Translations under genes and position numbers: made by a program
Part shown: in pieces, positions 28,691 to 43,046 of the stretch
How positions within the stretch are numbered: position 1 is the first letter of the stretch
Layout: each line of letters starts with the position of its first letter
From: Callipepla californica brunnescens
Taxonomy: Eukaryota > Chordata > Aves > Galliformes > Odontophoridae
Length of the DNA: 64,000 bases
Direction of reading: 5' to 3'
Assembly (NCBI GenBank): GCA_023055505.1
Contig: JALIRH010000030.1
Location: 3,592,001-3,656,000 of the forward strand
The notes under the pieces: generated by a model
What the model saw: only the letters and a program-made list of their open reading frames with translations
The model's database searches: none
What the model was told of the DNA's origin: nothing

Positions 28691-30544
28691 TTACTGAGAG
28701 CGGTCTCCAGACATCAAATTCCCTTGTGGTATACATTGAACATCCCCATTCTTCTGCATCACCCACCAAGTGGACCCAGGTCCCTGAGCAAAGACAGTTC
28801 CACGGAGAGGTTTGCCCTTTCCAGAAGCTGGAAGTACCCAAACTGCTTTGCCCAACATGTTCTTTACATGTACTACAGGGACCTTATCTCCCTCTACTGT
28901 AGGTAGAGAGCTGGATTGGGCAGGACCATCACGATTGATGGATCCTCTAGTGTTGACCAACCAGGTGGCTTCTGCCAAATGCTTCTCCCAATGCTTAAAT
29001 GTTCCGCCACCCATTGCTTTCAACATGGTTTTCAGCAACCCATTGTATCTTTCAATCTTACCAGAAGCTGGTGCGTGATAGGGGATATGATAAATCCATT
29101 CAATGCCATAATCTTTGGCCCAATTACTTACAAGAGAATTTTTGAAATGAGTCCCATTATCTGACTCAATTCTTTCTGGAGTGCCATGTCGCCATAGGAC
29201 TTGCTTCTCGAGACCTAGAATGGTGTTTCGGGCGGTAGCATGGGGTACTGCATATGTTTCAAGCCACCCAGTGGTTGCTTCCACCATGGTGAGCACATAA
29301 CGCTTACCATTGCGAGTTCGTGGCAAGGTGATATAATCTACCTGCCACGCCTCCCCATATTTATACTTTTGCCATCGCCCTTCCCCCCAAAGAGGTTTCA
29401 TCCTCTTGGCTTGTTTAATTGTGGCGCAAGTATCACAGTCATGGATAACCTGTGCAATAGCATCCATAGTTAAGTCCACCCCTCGGTCTCTAGCCCATTT
29501 ATATGTTGCATCTCTTCCTTGATGGCCCGAGGTCTCATGGGCCCATCGAGCTAAAAATAATTCACTCTTGTGTTGCCAGTCCAGGTCTACTTGAGCCATC
29601 TTAACTTTGGCAGCTCTATCTACCTGATGGTTATTCTGTTGTTCTTCAGTTGCTCGGCTTTTAGGAACATGAGCATCTACATGGCGCACCTTTACAACCA
29701 TATTCTTTACTCGGGCAGCAATATCTTTCCACAGTTCAGCAGCCCAAATAGGTTTACCCCTCCGTTGCCAGCCATTTTGTTCCCATTGCTGTAACCACCC
29801 CCATAAGGCATTTGCCACCATCCATGAGTCAGTGTAAAGATAAAGCACTGGCCACCTCTCTCGTTCAGCAACATCTAAGGCCAGCTGGACAGCCTTTACC
29901 TCTGCAAATTGGCTTGATTCTCCTTTTCCTTCAGTGGCCTCTGCAACTTGTCGTGTGGGACTCCACACAGCAGATTTCCATCTGCGGTGCTTACCCACAA
30001 TCCGACACGATCCATCCGTGAACAGGGCATATCTCTTTTCATTGTCTGGTAATTCACTGTATGGCGGGGCCTCTTTAGCACGTGATACCTCCTCTGCTGG
30101 TGTTGTTCCAAACTTTTTACCTTCAGGCCAGTCCATGATCACTTCTAGGATTCCTGGATGACTGAGGTTCCCCATCCGAGCTCGCTGTGTAATCAGCGCA
30201 ATCCACTTACTCCAAGTGGCATCAGTAGCATGATGGGTAGAGGGAACTGTTCCTTTAAACATCCAGTTCAGCACTGGCAGTTGAGGTGCCAGAAGGAGCT
30301 GCGCTTCAGTACCGATTACTTCGGAAGCAGCTCGAACTCCCTCGTACGCGGCTAAGATTTCCTTCTCAGTTGGAGTGTAGCGCTCCTCAGACCCCCTGTA
30401 CGCTGTGCTCCAAAATCCCAGGGGTCGGCCTCGGGTCTCCCCAGAGGCTCTTTGCCACAAACTCCAAGTGGGACCTTCCTTTCCAGCAGCAGTGTAGAGG
30501 ATGTTCTTTACATCCTGTCCCATCCACACTAGCGCCAGGGCCAT
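28691..30544 (-). mobile_element. ERV1 pol: RNase H and integrase, open (617 codons)
   Basis: Uninterrupted frame over the connection, RNase H and integrase domains. RNase H acidic residues are in place at about D177 (TDGS), E215, D239 (YTDS) and D309. The integrase has its HHCC zinc site (H336, H341, C370, C373) and the D403, D462, E498 triad with 35 residues between the last two. The stop lies only about 110 nt before the LTR, so there is no env; with the motifs this suggests a class III (ERV-L-like) element. The upstream RT is broken, so the frame cannot be made as part of a normal Pol. Confidence 0.85.
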
Positions 30545-30552
30545 GGCACGGG

Positions 30553-31389
30553 CTATCTCCTGCTTAATTTGCTCAAAAGCCTGCTTTGCTCAGGTCCCCA
30601 TACAAAATCATTCTTCTTCCACGTCACCTGATAAAGGGGGCTCACAATGAGGCTGTAGTTTGGAACATGCAGTCTCCAAAATCCCACTACACCCAGAAAA
30701 GCTTGGGTCTCTGTCTTTCTGGTGGGTGGAGACATGGCAGTAATTTTGTCAATCACATCTGTTGGGATGTGATGACGTCCATCTTGCCACTTTATGCCTA
30801 GGAACTGAATTTCTTGTGCAGGTCCTTTCACTTTGCTTTGCTTAATAGTGAAGCCAGCTCACAGGAGGATCTGTATTATTGTCTCTCCTTTCTTAAAAAC
30901 TTCCTCTGCTGTATTGCCCCATACAGCAATATCATCGATGTACTGCAGATGCTCAGGAGCGCCGCCCTGTTCCAATGCAGTTTGGATCAACCCATGGCAA
31001 ATGGTTGGGCTGTGACTCCACGCCTGCAGCAAACGGTTCCAGGTGTACTGAACTCCCCTCCAGGTGAAAGCAAACTGCGGCCTACATTCTGTGGCCAAAG
31101 GAATTGAAAAGAAGGCATTAGCAATGTCAGTGGTGGCATAACACTTGGCTGCTTTTGACTCCAGTTCATACTGCAGTTGAAGCATGTCCGGCTCAGCAGC
31201 ACTCAGTGGGGGTGTGACTTCATTCAGGCCACGGTCATCTACCATCAACCTCCATTCTCCATTGGCTTTACGCACTGGCCATAAGGGGCTGCTAAATGGT
31301 GAGTGGGTTTTGATGATCACTACCTGGCTCTCTAGCTGACAGATCAAGTAATGAATGGGGAGCAATGAATCCCTTTTGGTGCGATACTG
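30553..31389 (-). mobile_element. ERV1 reverse transcriptase, broken
   Basis: RT with LPI, GEWRLMVDDRGLNEV and the YIDDI active site near 30930. It is interrupted by a stop at 30859-30861 (CGA to TGA type change compared with copy 2), by a frameshift near 30590 before the connection, and by an in-frame TGA at the protease/RT boundary near 31390 that copy 2 shares. Confidence 0.8.
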
Positions 31390-31836
31390 TCATCTGTGCA
31401 CTGTTTTTATAGCAATCAGGACCTGTTGCTCCTCCACTTCTAGCAACCCCACAACAGATGGATCTACTGACAGGCCAGGCAAAGCAGACAGCTGCTCAAT
31501 GTTATCTATGTCCACAGCAGCCCATCGATACCCCTTGAGATCCTTAAAATATCCCCTTCTGAGGTAATCAATACCAAGTATACATGGAGCCTCTGGGCCA
31601 GTCACAATAAGATGATTTTGCCAATCTTTACCAGTGAGACTTATTTCAGCCTCCAACTTGGTCAACTCTTGGGAACCCCCAGTCACCCCAGAAATTAAAT
31701 CTGTCCCTTGGTGACTCGAGGGCATTAGAGTGCATTGTGCACCAGTGTCCACTAATGCCTTATATTTTTGTGGTTCTGATGGTCCATGGCCATTGAATCC
31801 ACACAGTCCAATACACTCTGTTATTCCTTTCCCCAC
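31390..31836 (-). mobile_element. ERV1 protease, open
   Basis: Frame of about 148 codons with the retroviral aspartic protease motif ALVDTGAQ near residue 30 and a hydrophobic-Gly strand (ILGIDYL) near residue 90. The domain looks complete, but its continuation to RT is blocked by a stop. Confidence 0.75.
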
Positions 31837-31979
31837 ACCTGGCTGAGGGGCAGGGGCTATTGTGGCTGGTAGGCACCTCGCTTAGTTCTGCAGGAGTACC
31901 GTTCAGACAGGAGGATGTCACATTCAGACTGGAGAGTGTCTCTTTCAGGTTGGAGGGCATCTTGCTCACATTGGAGACC
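31837..31979 (-). mobile_element. ERV1 gag-like remnant
   Basis: A few heptad-like units related to 21300-21615, joined directly to a 5' LTR stump. Nearly all of gag, the primer-binding site and most of the LTR are deleted. Confidence 0.5.
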
Positions 31980-32057
31980 ATTAACTCGTTAACTCTTAAT
32001 GCACTACATGATGTTATGATGTGGAATACTAATGCCAAAAATCAGAAAACCATGACA
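31980..32057 (-). mobile_element. ERV1 5' LTR stump
   Basis: The first 78 bp of the LTR, from TGTCATGG at the CR1 junction. The deletion breakpoint differs from that of the copy at 48396-48521, so the internal deletions are independent or were extended separately. Confidence 0.75.
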
Positions 32058-33655
32058 CACTCACAGGTGGAATTTCTCCTAGTATCTTGTCTAACTGCAT
32101 CCTCTTCCAGTTCTAAGCCAATTTCCCTTGTTCTGCTGCTATATTCCCTTATAAAACGTTCCATCCCAGCTTTCCTGTGGGTCCCCTCCAGGTACTGGAA
32201 GGCCCCCCTAAGGCCTCCCTGGAGCCTTCTCTTCTCCAGGCTGAAAAGCCCCAGATCTCTCAGCCTGTCCTCGTAGGGGAGGTGCTCCAGCCCTCTGATC
32301 ATCTTTGGAGCCCTTCTCTGGACCTGCTCCAACAGCTGCACGTCCTTCTTGTGTTGGGGGCTCCAGAACTGGATGCAGTACTCCAGGTGGGGTCCTTCTC
32401 AGGGCTGCTCTCAATCCATTCTGTGCTCGTATTTGTGCCAACCCAGGTTGCAGGACCTTGCAATTGACTTTGCTGAATTTCATGAGGCTGGCATAGGCCC
32501 ATCTCTCAAGGCTGTCCAGGTGCCTTTGGATGGTACCCTCTTCCCTCTAGCATGTCAACTGCACCACTCTTTTTGGTGTCATTCACAAATTGCTGAGGGT
32601 GCACTCTATCCCACAGCCAATGTCTCCTACAAAGATGTTAAGTAACACTGGTCCCAGCACTGATCCCTGAGGGACACCACTCATCACCGGACTCCATTTG
32701 GACACTGAGCCATTGACCACAACTCTCCGAGTGCAACTGTTCAGCCAATTCCATACCCAAGGAGTGGTCCGTCCTTCAAATCAATTTCTCTCCAAATTGG
32801 TGACCAGGATGTCACGTGGCAGTGTGTCCAATGCTTTGGACAAGTCCATGTAGACGGCATGAGTTGCTCTTCTTTTCTCGAGCAAGACTGTAACTCCATC
32901 ATAAAAGGCCATCGAGATTATCAGGCATGACATGCTCTTCGTGAAACTGTGTTGGTTACCACCAATCACCCTGTCATTATTTTCCCATGTGCCTTAGATG
33001 GGCCTTCAGGAGGATCTGCTCCATGATCTTGCCAAGCTAGGGGTGAGACTGACTGGCCTGTAGTTCCTTGGATTTTCTTTTTTCCCCTTCTTGAAAATGG
33101 GGGTTATGTTTCCCCTTACTACAGACAGTGGGAACTTCACCACACTCCTATGGCCTTTCAACTATGACAGATAAGTAAGTGCAGGAGCAACAGGTTAATT
33201 CACAGAGGCCTCCTGGCATCCTTGCCTGCCCTCCTCCATTGTGGCATGCACTGCTCCTGGGCTTGGAGGAGATGGTCCTCGAATACTGACAATTTTTCTT
33301 GGTCTGCTTTTCCCTCCAGGGCTTTATACCATATCACCCTGCCAAGTAGTTCTCTGAAGAGGTCAATGTCTGCTCTCCTGAAGTCCTCACTAGTGAGCTT
33401 GCTGCATACCCACGTTGATGCAGTAAAGATCTTGAACTCCATCATTTTTTGGCCCTGGAGCTCCACATTACTCATCAGCCTCTCCTTGCTGGGAAGACAT
33501 TGATGAGTTCCAGCAGAGCACAATTTCTCGTTGGTTCCTGCACCACTTGGAAGAAGAACTTATCATCAACTCATTCCAGGAAACTCTTGGATTGCTGGTG
33601 CCCTGCCTTGTTCTCCTTCCAACCAATATTGGCATGGTTGAAGTCTCCCGTGATG
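32058..33655 (-). repeat. CR1 ORF2, copy beside ERV1
   Basis: Endonuclease end, RT and C-terminus as at 18281-20891, with the same truncation at the LTR. Several frameshifts and stops. It is almost identical to 48522-50115, so both arose by segmental duplication. Confidence 0.85.
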
Positions 33656-34110
33656 AGCAGTGTAAAGGAAATAAAGGCAGTGACTAAGCCCTCATTTGAG
33701 ATACAGGTGCTATATAACAAGATACTAGAGGAAAGGGGAATTAACTCACCCCTCCCAGCAACCGCCTGAGTTAAGGAATGCCGCCACCTCTCATTCAAAC
33801 TCTGGTGAGCTGGTAGTAAGAGAGCAAGGGAGGGGAGGGGGTTAACCTGTGCAGGCTCTGAGCATATAGGAACTCCTGCAAGCAGTACTGATAGGGAGAG
33901 AGAGAGAGAGAATGGGTGGATCTGGGCTCCTCCACTCCAGTCACTCAGGTGCTCATTTACTGGCAATCCCATTGCAACAGGTGATTGTAATGTTAAGGAA
34001 AGCCCTTGGTTTGTCTCTTGGAACAGAAGGGTTAAGCCATAGCTGCAGCCTCTGGAGGTGTGGTGCTGTAGACTGCCCAAGGCTCTCTCACGGTCATTGG
34101 GATGTGGGTG
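33656..34110. other. Unclassified duplicated segment
   Basis: Inverted counterpart of 17821-18280, with a GA microsatellite near 33895-33911. Nothing else recognised. Confidence 0.4.
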
Positions 34111-34563
34111 TGTAGTGTTCGGTGAGGGACAATGATACTACACCTTCTGGCCTCCCTACAGGGTTACAGGGAGGCCCTATCGACACAAGGACAACGTGTG
34201 CCCTTCTGAGCCTTGGCAGTACACACAACTGCTGTAGCAGTGGGTGTTTGTTGCAGCCGCACACCTTCAGCGTTAGCGTAAGGCCTTCGGTGTATCGGAC
34301 ATTCTTTCTCTTGCTCATTTGATCTGATTCATGAGCCTCCATCCCAATCATATTGTATTAAATTGTATTATTTTGCTTCCTGATAACTTATTTTGTAAAT
34401 TAGCTTTCCTCCTCAGGTCGTTGCTGCTGTTTTGTTTTTAAACCCATCTCCCTTCTCCCTTTTCCCTCTCCTCCTTCCCCTTTCCTGTGGAGTGGGTCCG
34501 TGGGTCCCCCGCACCAATCATCACAGAACCGGGCCAAACCAGCCTGGTAAACCATTTAAACCA
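34111..34563 (+). mobile_element. LTR-A copy 2
   Basis: Exactly 453 bp between TGTAGTGTTCGG and TTTAAACCA, collinear with 17368-17820 in inverted orientation. Confidence 0.65.
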
Positions 34564-34920
34564 CCATGCCACCACCACAAGGAAAACAACCTATTTTGGC
34601 ATTTGAAATGCTCCTGTTCCTTCTGACTGCGCACTGCAGTCATAGCTCTGTAGGTACTCATATCCACTACAGAAGGATTTCCTTCCCCAAAGCATAGGGA
34701 AAGAAGGTACAGGGGGAGAGGAAAGAAAGTGATTTTTCCATCCCCTAATGCAGCTAGACATGGTGTGTGACAAAATATGGGGGGGTGAAATCAGCAGTTA
34801 ATTTTTATGTAATATTTCAGTGAGCAAAATTGAAAACCAACCTCACTGTGTTTGTTTGTTTGCTTTATCTTGGAAAGCAAAATCAGCATTTCTGAGAACA
34901 CAGTCAGATAAGATGAAAAT
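34564..34920. other. Spacer, duplicate of 16981-17367
   Basis: Inverted copy with GTTT/CAAA repeat near 34850-34863. No gene seen. Confidence 0.5.
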
Positions 34921-35864
34921 AGACAATAGTGAGAACGTTTCTTGGGGAAATCTGAAAGGAGAGGGGAAACACATGAGCAGTGCCATAGGATAGGAATTAA
35001 TTGGATGCAGTTGAAAAATAAATCATCATTCCAGCTCTTGGTTGGGCTGCTATCTCATGTTGCTGGGGATTCCCAATCCTCCCAGCTGCTTGCTTCTTCC
35101 CCACACATTTTCCTTGGAGCTGTGTGTTCCTCCAACCCCCAGGGCCCTGCTCTACCTCTCCTGCACCACACCAGGCCCCTGCTCCCTGAGATGGAGGAAG
35201 CAGCGCTCCTCCATACTGCAAGCATCATCTCCTTGTGGTTCGCAGGGAGTGCTCAGGGATCCTACAAAGAAACTCACAGCTCCTGAGGACATGGGCAGGC
35301 TCCTGCCGGCTTCCCCAGCTCACCTGGGCAGGCTCCTGCCGGCTTCCCCAGCTCACCAAAATCAACCTCCACTTCCTGCAAACTGCAGTCCAAGCACTGC
35401 AGCTTGGGAAGAGCCCAGTAAATATGATGGCCCTTCTGCGCGAGTTCTTCCAGATGATTTCCAAGGTCACAGGAAAGACCTTCAAGCTCAGAAAATGGGC
35501 AAGCATGCACTGGAGAGCACTCTGAAACCTCTGTGCTGCGGGGATAAGCTGCTTGTGCACCCTGTGGGTTTGCACTGCCTTCTGCTCCCACCACCTCCTG
35601 AGACATGGGATGCTGCACTTAGGAGAAACAAGCTCAGCTTTTTAATGTAGATGTAGTGGAGCCAAGCAAAGCTTGGTGTCTCACAGCTGCTTTAAGCTCC
35701 TGAATAAACTTTTTTGGAAGAGGAGTAGAAGCAGTGTGCAGCACTGTGAAAAAGAATGACATTGCTTGTGTGAAAGAAAGGCCTCCCTGTGATGAAAGCA
35801 GTGGACTGGAGTCAGCACCAAAATCAAAGTTCCTTTTACCATTCCTCAATCCACAAATTGGTCT
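34921..35864 (-). repeat. Gene-downstream duplicated module, copy 3
   Basis: Module copy behind gene 3. It carries the 33-bp tandem duplication seen behind gene 2, which links the flanks of genes 2 and 3. Confidence 0.65.
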
Positions 35865-35929
35865 TTTATTTTTAGAACAAAAAGCAAGATGCATTGAGAT
35901 TTGCTCCAGAACAACTCTCCTACTTTATT
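35865..35929 (-). promoter_or_regulatory. Twin poly(A) signals of gene 3
   Basis: AATAAA on the minus strand at 35924-35929 and 35865-35870, at the conserved spacing. Confidence 0.55.
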
Positions 35930-36724
35930 CACCCCCTTCACAATCAGCTACAGGTTATTTTCAGAAAAATTCCACAAGCCACGTTACTGCTCTCCTGACC
36001 CTTGTATTTCATGCATCAGTGCACTCTGAAACTTCTGAGAGCAGCAAATGCGCACAGACACACAGAACATCCGTACACAGCTGATTTTCCTTAGGAGATG
36101 GCATCCAAAAGCTGCTTGCAGGAAGAGCAGAGGAGAAAAGAAGGCATGGTGAGAGAATTTCTTTTGTTAGCAAGGAAAGGCCACCTGAAGCTCCTGGATA
36201 AAGTCATTTCTGCAGAGGTTTCCAGTGAAGCCATCTCCTTTGGAAACACTTCCTGTGGGGGGAGAAACATCTTGCTCTCTCTCATGCTGAGTTCTCCAGT
36301 ATTCTCAAGGTCTCTGCACTGGGGTCTTTCCGATGAGAAACGAGAAGTCAGCCCTGAGAGAAATTCTTCCTCCAGGACAGACACTTGAAGGGCATTCCCC
36401 TCACGAGCACTGGGCAATATTCAATGTGGACTGCGCTCTGGATGAAGCTCTTCCTGCGGTGCTGGCATTTCTGTGGTCCCTGCCCTGAGTGGATCCCTTT
36501 CTATGTGATCCGGGTTCGAGCAGTGGTTGGAGCTCATCTTGCGCTTGGGACAAGGGAACTGTGTGGTTCATCACCACACACAGCCACAGTGGGTAACCAG
36601 GCTGTGGCTCTGGTTGAAGCTATTCCATGTCTGGGGCATTGCAGGCTCTGTCTGTACTGTGCATGTGCTGGTAGGAAACATGGCTGGAGCTGCTTCTGAA
36701 GGTTCTCATATTCTGGAGGTGCTT
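35930..36724 (-). other. Probable 3' UTR of gene 3
   Basis: Counterpart of 15211-16001, including the fossil finger text at about 36380-36640. Confidence 0.55.
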
Positions 36725-38508
<1,784 letters not shown>

Positions 38509-38566
38509 TGCTGCTCTCCTGCAGGCTGGGATGATCACGGGTGGAAGGCAGAAGTTGAACGGGAGC

Positions 38567-40461
38567 CTGGAAGGACAAGGGAAATGTCAGCAGAGCTGTG
38601 ACTGAATGCAGCAGTCCCTGTCCAACCCCTGCCCACACCAGATCATCTGCACGGAGCTGCCTGGGGGGTGGCACACCACACCCTGCACAGTATGCAATGA
38701 GCAACAGCACTCATAGCACTCTGACTAAATGACAGTAATCATCACAAAGCTATCACAGTCTGGGGGGCTGAAAGAACTGATAGCTGAGAGTTGAACAGTG
38801 GGGGACTTAAGAGAAAGCATGACAAGGAGACAGTCATCCCAAAACAGAGAGCAGGTCGAGGTCACACCTTAGCAGAGATCCTTCACCCCCTTTTGTCCAG
38901 ACACCTTGCAGATACTGATCTGCTGTAAGAGACTCACGCTTAGTTTGGAGCTTTGTGACCTTCTCTAAGGTTATGTCTGAGACTGTGCTCATACGATTTT
39001 TTACACACAAAGCCGTGAACAAGTCTGGGACCAGAACTGGATCCAGGTCCATTAAGGCTCCTTATTTCTGTGGGTTCAGGAGTTGACATAGACCGGGGGA
39101 CCACCCTGGACGTCATGACTCAATGGGAGGGGCTCCTGTAGTTGTGTGTGTAATCCAATCTTGTTAAGACACTTTTAAATCAGTACTGCAAATGTTTTGT
39201 CTTTCAATAAATACAGTCCTCCTTCTTGGTAGCTTTGGATCGTATATTGTATTGGGAGCTATCTGTGACAAATTGGCAAAGTCATGAGGGCCACACAAGG
39301 ATGTAAGGGGAGAGGTGTTACGTGCAAAATGCCAGGTTTGGAAGCTGCATAGGAAGGAAAGGAGAACAGAAATAGACAGGAACAGGGAACAGAACCTAAA
39401 TTTCCAATCAAATATCTGAAAGTGGTTTAATAAATCTTGGTCAAATTAAATAAATAAAGAAATATGCATTAGCCCTGGCCATTCCCAGAGACACTGTTCA
39501 TGATCATCCCCCTGCTGTTACCTTCCATCTGACTGTAGCATTCCTGAAAGAAGGTAAAAGTCACAGGAAATATTTCAGCTTCTGTACTGACCATGAACAT
39601 TCTTATCATGGTCGATCCCTCTTTTTATCCTCCATTTTTCTTGCCTATGTGAAAGCTCACATTCTAGCGTGCCATGCAAGAGTCTCCTCAGATGTCTATC
39701 TCCTCACGGAGATGAGTACCACACAAAAGGGTGTTAATTGGCAGCTTGTCTCTCTTTCGTTGTCCCCGGACATGCCCATCTGCTTGTCCCTTAGACAAAG
39801 GCTTTCACAACCCTTGGCCAGGACTAGCTTGGACAAGTTTGGACATGTTCATCAGCAGACTTTGAGGCAGTGGTATAAAATAATAGTCTCTAACAGGGAA
39901 TCCCCCTTGCACCCGGCATGTGAGCGCAGTGCAAATAACCTTACCTGCCTTATCACCTCACTCTGGGTTATAGAGCCGGAACAAAACCCTTGGGACACGT
40001 TCGCACAGCAAAGAACACCCAGTCCCCTGTACTTCAGGGGCTGACACAGTGGCAATTCCCCGCTTATTAGAGGCTTTCCATTAAGACCCAAAAAATAATG
40101 GACCAGGTATTTTAAAGCCTACAGGAATCCACGCGTGCAGAGCTGCGCAGCAAGGTCCTCTCGTGCGGTCCAGAGGGAGAAATGCAGTCCCAGCTGCGCT
40201 GTATCACAGAGGTACAAGCGGGCAGCAGAGCACGCTGACCTCCTGTGCTCACTTCCTCCCTGTCCCAGCTCCAAGCCCTTCGTGTGCCCCTCTCTGCCCA
40301 ACCCGGGCTGCAACACACCTGCAAAGTGTTCCTGCTGTCGTTGCAGCCCACCTGGCCCAGCAAAGCTGCCGTGCCGGGCAGCACATGGAGCCGGGACCAG
40401 GGTCCCACCCGGTGCTGCTGGCAGCGTGTGCTCCTCTGCACGAACCACGAAGGGCACCTAC
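38567..40461 (-). other. Intron 1 of gene 3, X-type
   Basis: Holds the open sense stretch at 39052-38834 and the X segment at about 39550-39905. The pre-integration site of the solo LTR found in gene 1 is intact here near 39540. About 110 bp next to the GC-rich block is deleted at about 39979 compared with the other copies. Confidence 0.6.
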
Positions 40462-40780
40462 CTTGGGTGCAAAGCAGGCTGCTCCCAGCTCTGTTGCAGG
40501 CAACCGGGCTCCTTGGAGTCGCGCAGAGCACAGGATGCCGAGTGCCCTCAGCCCGGAGCTGGCCGCAGGACGGCCTTGGTGCACCTCCTGCCACCGCGGT
40601 GCTGCCCGGATGGCTTCCAGCCAGGCTCTGGCTGCTTCAGCACAGGCTCAGGTGCCACAGCGAGCACGCCCCGAGCCGGCTGCCAGGCCTCGGGCACTTT
40701 CACTGCTCATTCTCAGCTCACATCTGCTCCCGGGGAACAGGAGGAGGGGAGGGAGGGAGTTGGGATGGAAGAAGTGTGGG
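40115..40780 (-). promoter_or_regulatory. GC-rich promoter region and non-coding exon 1 of gene 3
   Basis: Third copy of the block. The donor CCAAG/GTAGGT is conserved, with the exon boundary at 40462. The distal ATTAGCATAA motif is near 40795. Confidence 0.6.
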
Positions 40781-41466
40781 GGCTGAGTTTTGTTATGCTA
40801 ATGAAGCATTGCTTTCTGCGGTGTCTTTTCTTCCGTTGCTTGGGACATTTGCACATCCATGTTCTCAGGTATTCCTACATTCTTGTCCTTGCATTCCTTT
40901 AAATCCTCTCAGCTATGAGCATGTATCAGCAAGAGGCAGTAGCCGGCTGCCCTGCTCTGGAGGACAGCATCTCCCTGCAGCTGGGAGGGTTCTAGTCCAA
41001 ACCACTTCTCCTGGTTTCTCTGTTTGGTCTCTTTTTCAAGGTATGAGCACGGTTTACCATGCTCCTGTACGAGGGCCGTCTCTGATGTTCACTGGTATAT
41101 ATCTACAGTCTGTAAGGCCACCCAGAAGGAACTGCTCTCAGGGTACTTGGGAGTTTCTGTACAGGTGACATAGGTTGGTTTTCTTAGCAATAGGGATTAA
41201 GACATTAGTTTAAGAACCGATATATTAATATCGCAAAAAGAATGCATATGAGCTACTTCTAAAGCTTTCCATTTCAGCTTTTGTGGGTGAACAGTCTTGT
41301 TTTCCCCCAGTAATTCTGCACTGGGAACAAAATTGAATTTTATTTTCTGCTTTAATGGTTTTGCATCACAAGAAGCACTGAAGTCACAATAGAATAATTT
41401 TTTTGTTTCAAAATGTGGAAGCACATTCAGCTCAGGTTCCACATACACTGTTTTTAAAAGCGATGC
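40781..41466. other. Upstream flank of gene 3 (type B/C/E)
   Basis: Same flank type as genes 2 and 5, which marks gene 3 as the remaining half of a head-to-head unit. No gene seen. Confidence 0.55.
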
Positions 41467-42290
41467 ACTGTGGTCTCATAATCAATGGGAATCTTCCAAA
41501 CTGGGAAAAAGTGGATGCAAGTGAGTCAGAGGGTTCAGGGATGAAGCTGATGGTGGAAAAAGGGAAGAAGTCGGTGGGCACTCGACCCTGAATACCACTG
41601 AGCATGCCCAAAGGGACATTAGCACATACCTGTGAGACCTTGAAAAAGAAGGGCTATGTATGCCAGCGTACAGCAGATGTATGTCTGAACTGTTCAAATG
41701 CAGAACCTGAACTCTGCGAGGGTGCGCTTGCTTGTCAAGACGCCCAGTGCGCACCGTGAGGAATAAAGGGATGCTGCTTTCTAACATCACACTGAGTGAT
41801 TCTCAGGGAGCTCCCCCCAATCCAGGCTCCATCGGGACCAGCTGCATGTTCCCTGCATTGCAGCAATGCATTCCTTTTTACTGCCCCTGCAAAAGCATGA
41901 CAGAAGCTTGTCACGTACGGAGAGTAAGGGTGAGGGGATCCCCGAGTAGTTCCCCACATGCAGTTATGGAGATGACCCATGTGTGCAATGGGTTCTTTTT
42001 CCCAGAAATAACATGGTGAGGGGGTTCTAGAGAAAAGCCCACCAAGAGAACTGGTGTTTGAGTAGTACTTGAGAGATGCAGGGCCCCCCGGGCTCCACAT
42101 TTTCCTAAAAGTAAGGTGGTGAGGGTGTGCTTGAGAGATTCCAGACCCCCAGGAGAAACTGAAGAGCTAGGGCTATTGGGAACTGTGTTGTGTTATGGTT
42201 GCCGGTTGTGATGTTGTCTCTGAACATGGCTGTGAGTAGTACTGTGAGGGTACCAAGTTTGTCATTTTTTTCCTCTCTCTGTGTTGTGTG
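41467..42290 (+). mobile_element. LTR-like block (LTR-C) and palindrome centre remnant
   Basis: Contains AATAAA at 41762-41767 in an R/U5-like context. It matches the reverse complement of 58690-59520 at the centre of the gene 4/5 palindrome, including about 130 bp of the opposite arm's flank (42130-42290). Exact LTR ends are not visible, so the mobile-element call is tentative. Confidence 0.5.
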
Positions 42291-42642
42291 TATGTGGCAG
42301 GTCTGCAGAGTGTGTTAAGCTTTGCTTTTTACTTTTGTAGCTGCAGCAGTGTGTGCGTTACAGTGTGCGATGGCAGTTTGTACATTCCAGACATTCCAGA
42401 CATGGAGGAGTTGGCTGTGGGAAACTGCAGAGTAAACTTGTTGAAAATTGTAATCATTGGTAGATTGGACAAATGATTAAAATAACTTGTGGAAACCTGA
42501 GGTCTGTGGAAAAACAACAACTAAAGTTCCCATTTTGTTGGGAGAAATTGGTTATGACTCTCCCTGGAGGAATTTGGTGCACAACCATGCCTTGAGGGAG
42601 CTGGCAATCACCTGGCAATGTGAGGAGGGACCATTGTCCATC
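42291..42642 (+). other. Unclassified sequence before ERV2 LTR
   Basis: Not duplicated in the window. A 79-codon open frame at 42487-42726 runs into the LTR and has no recognised domain. The duplicon homology stops at 42290, so a rearrangement or insertion brought this in. Confidence 0.4.
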
Positions 42643-42976
42643 TGTATGGGAACTGTTGAATCACGGCCTGAACCACTGATTGATCACCTGAGGCGAACCC
42701 TGAGTCAGCTGCAGGGGCACAACTGAGTGTGATTGGAAGGGGTGGAGTTTGACTCCACCTCTCCCAAGACCCCATTTAAGGGCTGACCACCAGTGGGGAA
42801 GGATCTCTTGTTGGAGATCCCTCCCTGGTGGAGTTATCGGTGAGCCTCAACCATCATTGAGGTGAGCCAATCTCTTTTGCTGTTTATTTGTATACCATCT
42901 ATTTAAAGCCTACCAAAAATATACCAACTTTCGCACTATTTCCTTGAGTGCTTTCCTTGGGGTTATTTGCCTTACA
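42643..42976 (+). mobile_element. ERV2 5' LTR
   Basis: 334 bp, TGTATGGGAACTG...TGCCTTACA, with a TTTAAGGG TATA-like box near 42775. It is followed after two bases by a candidate primer-binding site, so this is a 5' LTR. Confidence 0.8.
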
Positions 42977-42978
42977 AT

Positions 42979-42996
42979 TGGCGAGCCAGGCAGGCT
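42979..42996 (+). promoter_or_regulatory. Candidate ERV2 primer-binding site
   Basis: TGGCGAGCCAGGCAGG begins with the obligatory TGG two bases after the LTR end, as expected for a site complementary to a tRNA 3' end. I could not assign the tRNA. A TA microsatellite follows at about 43009-43026. Confidence 0.55.
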
Positions 42997-43046
42997 TTAA
43001 AAAATATGTATATATATATATATATACACATATACAGTAACTTACC

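Noticed and set aside
41467..41770. Possible host gene because of the AATAAA at 41762
   Set aside because: The signal sits in an LTR-like context duplicated at the palindrome centre, with no coding exon upstream.
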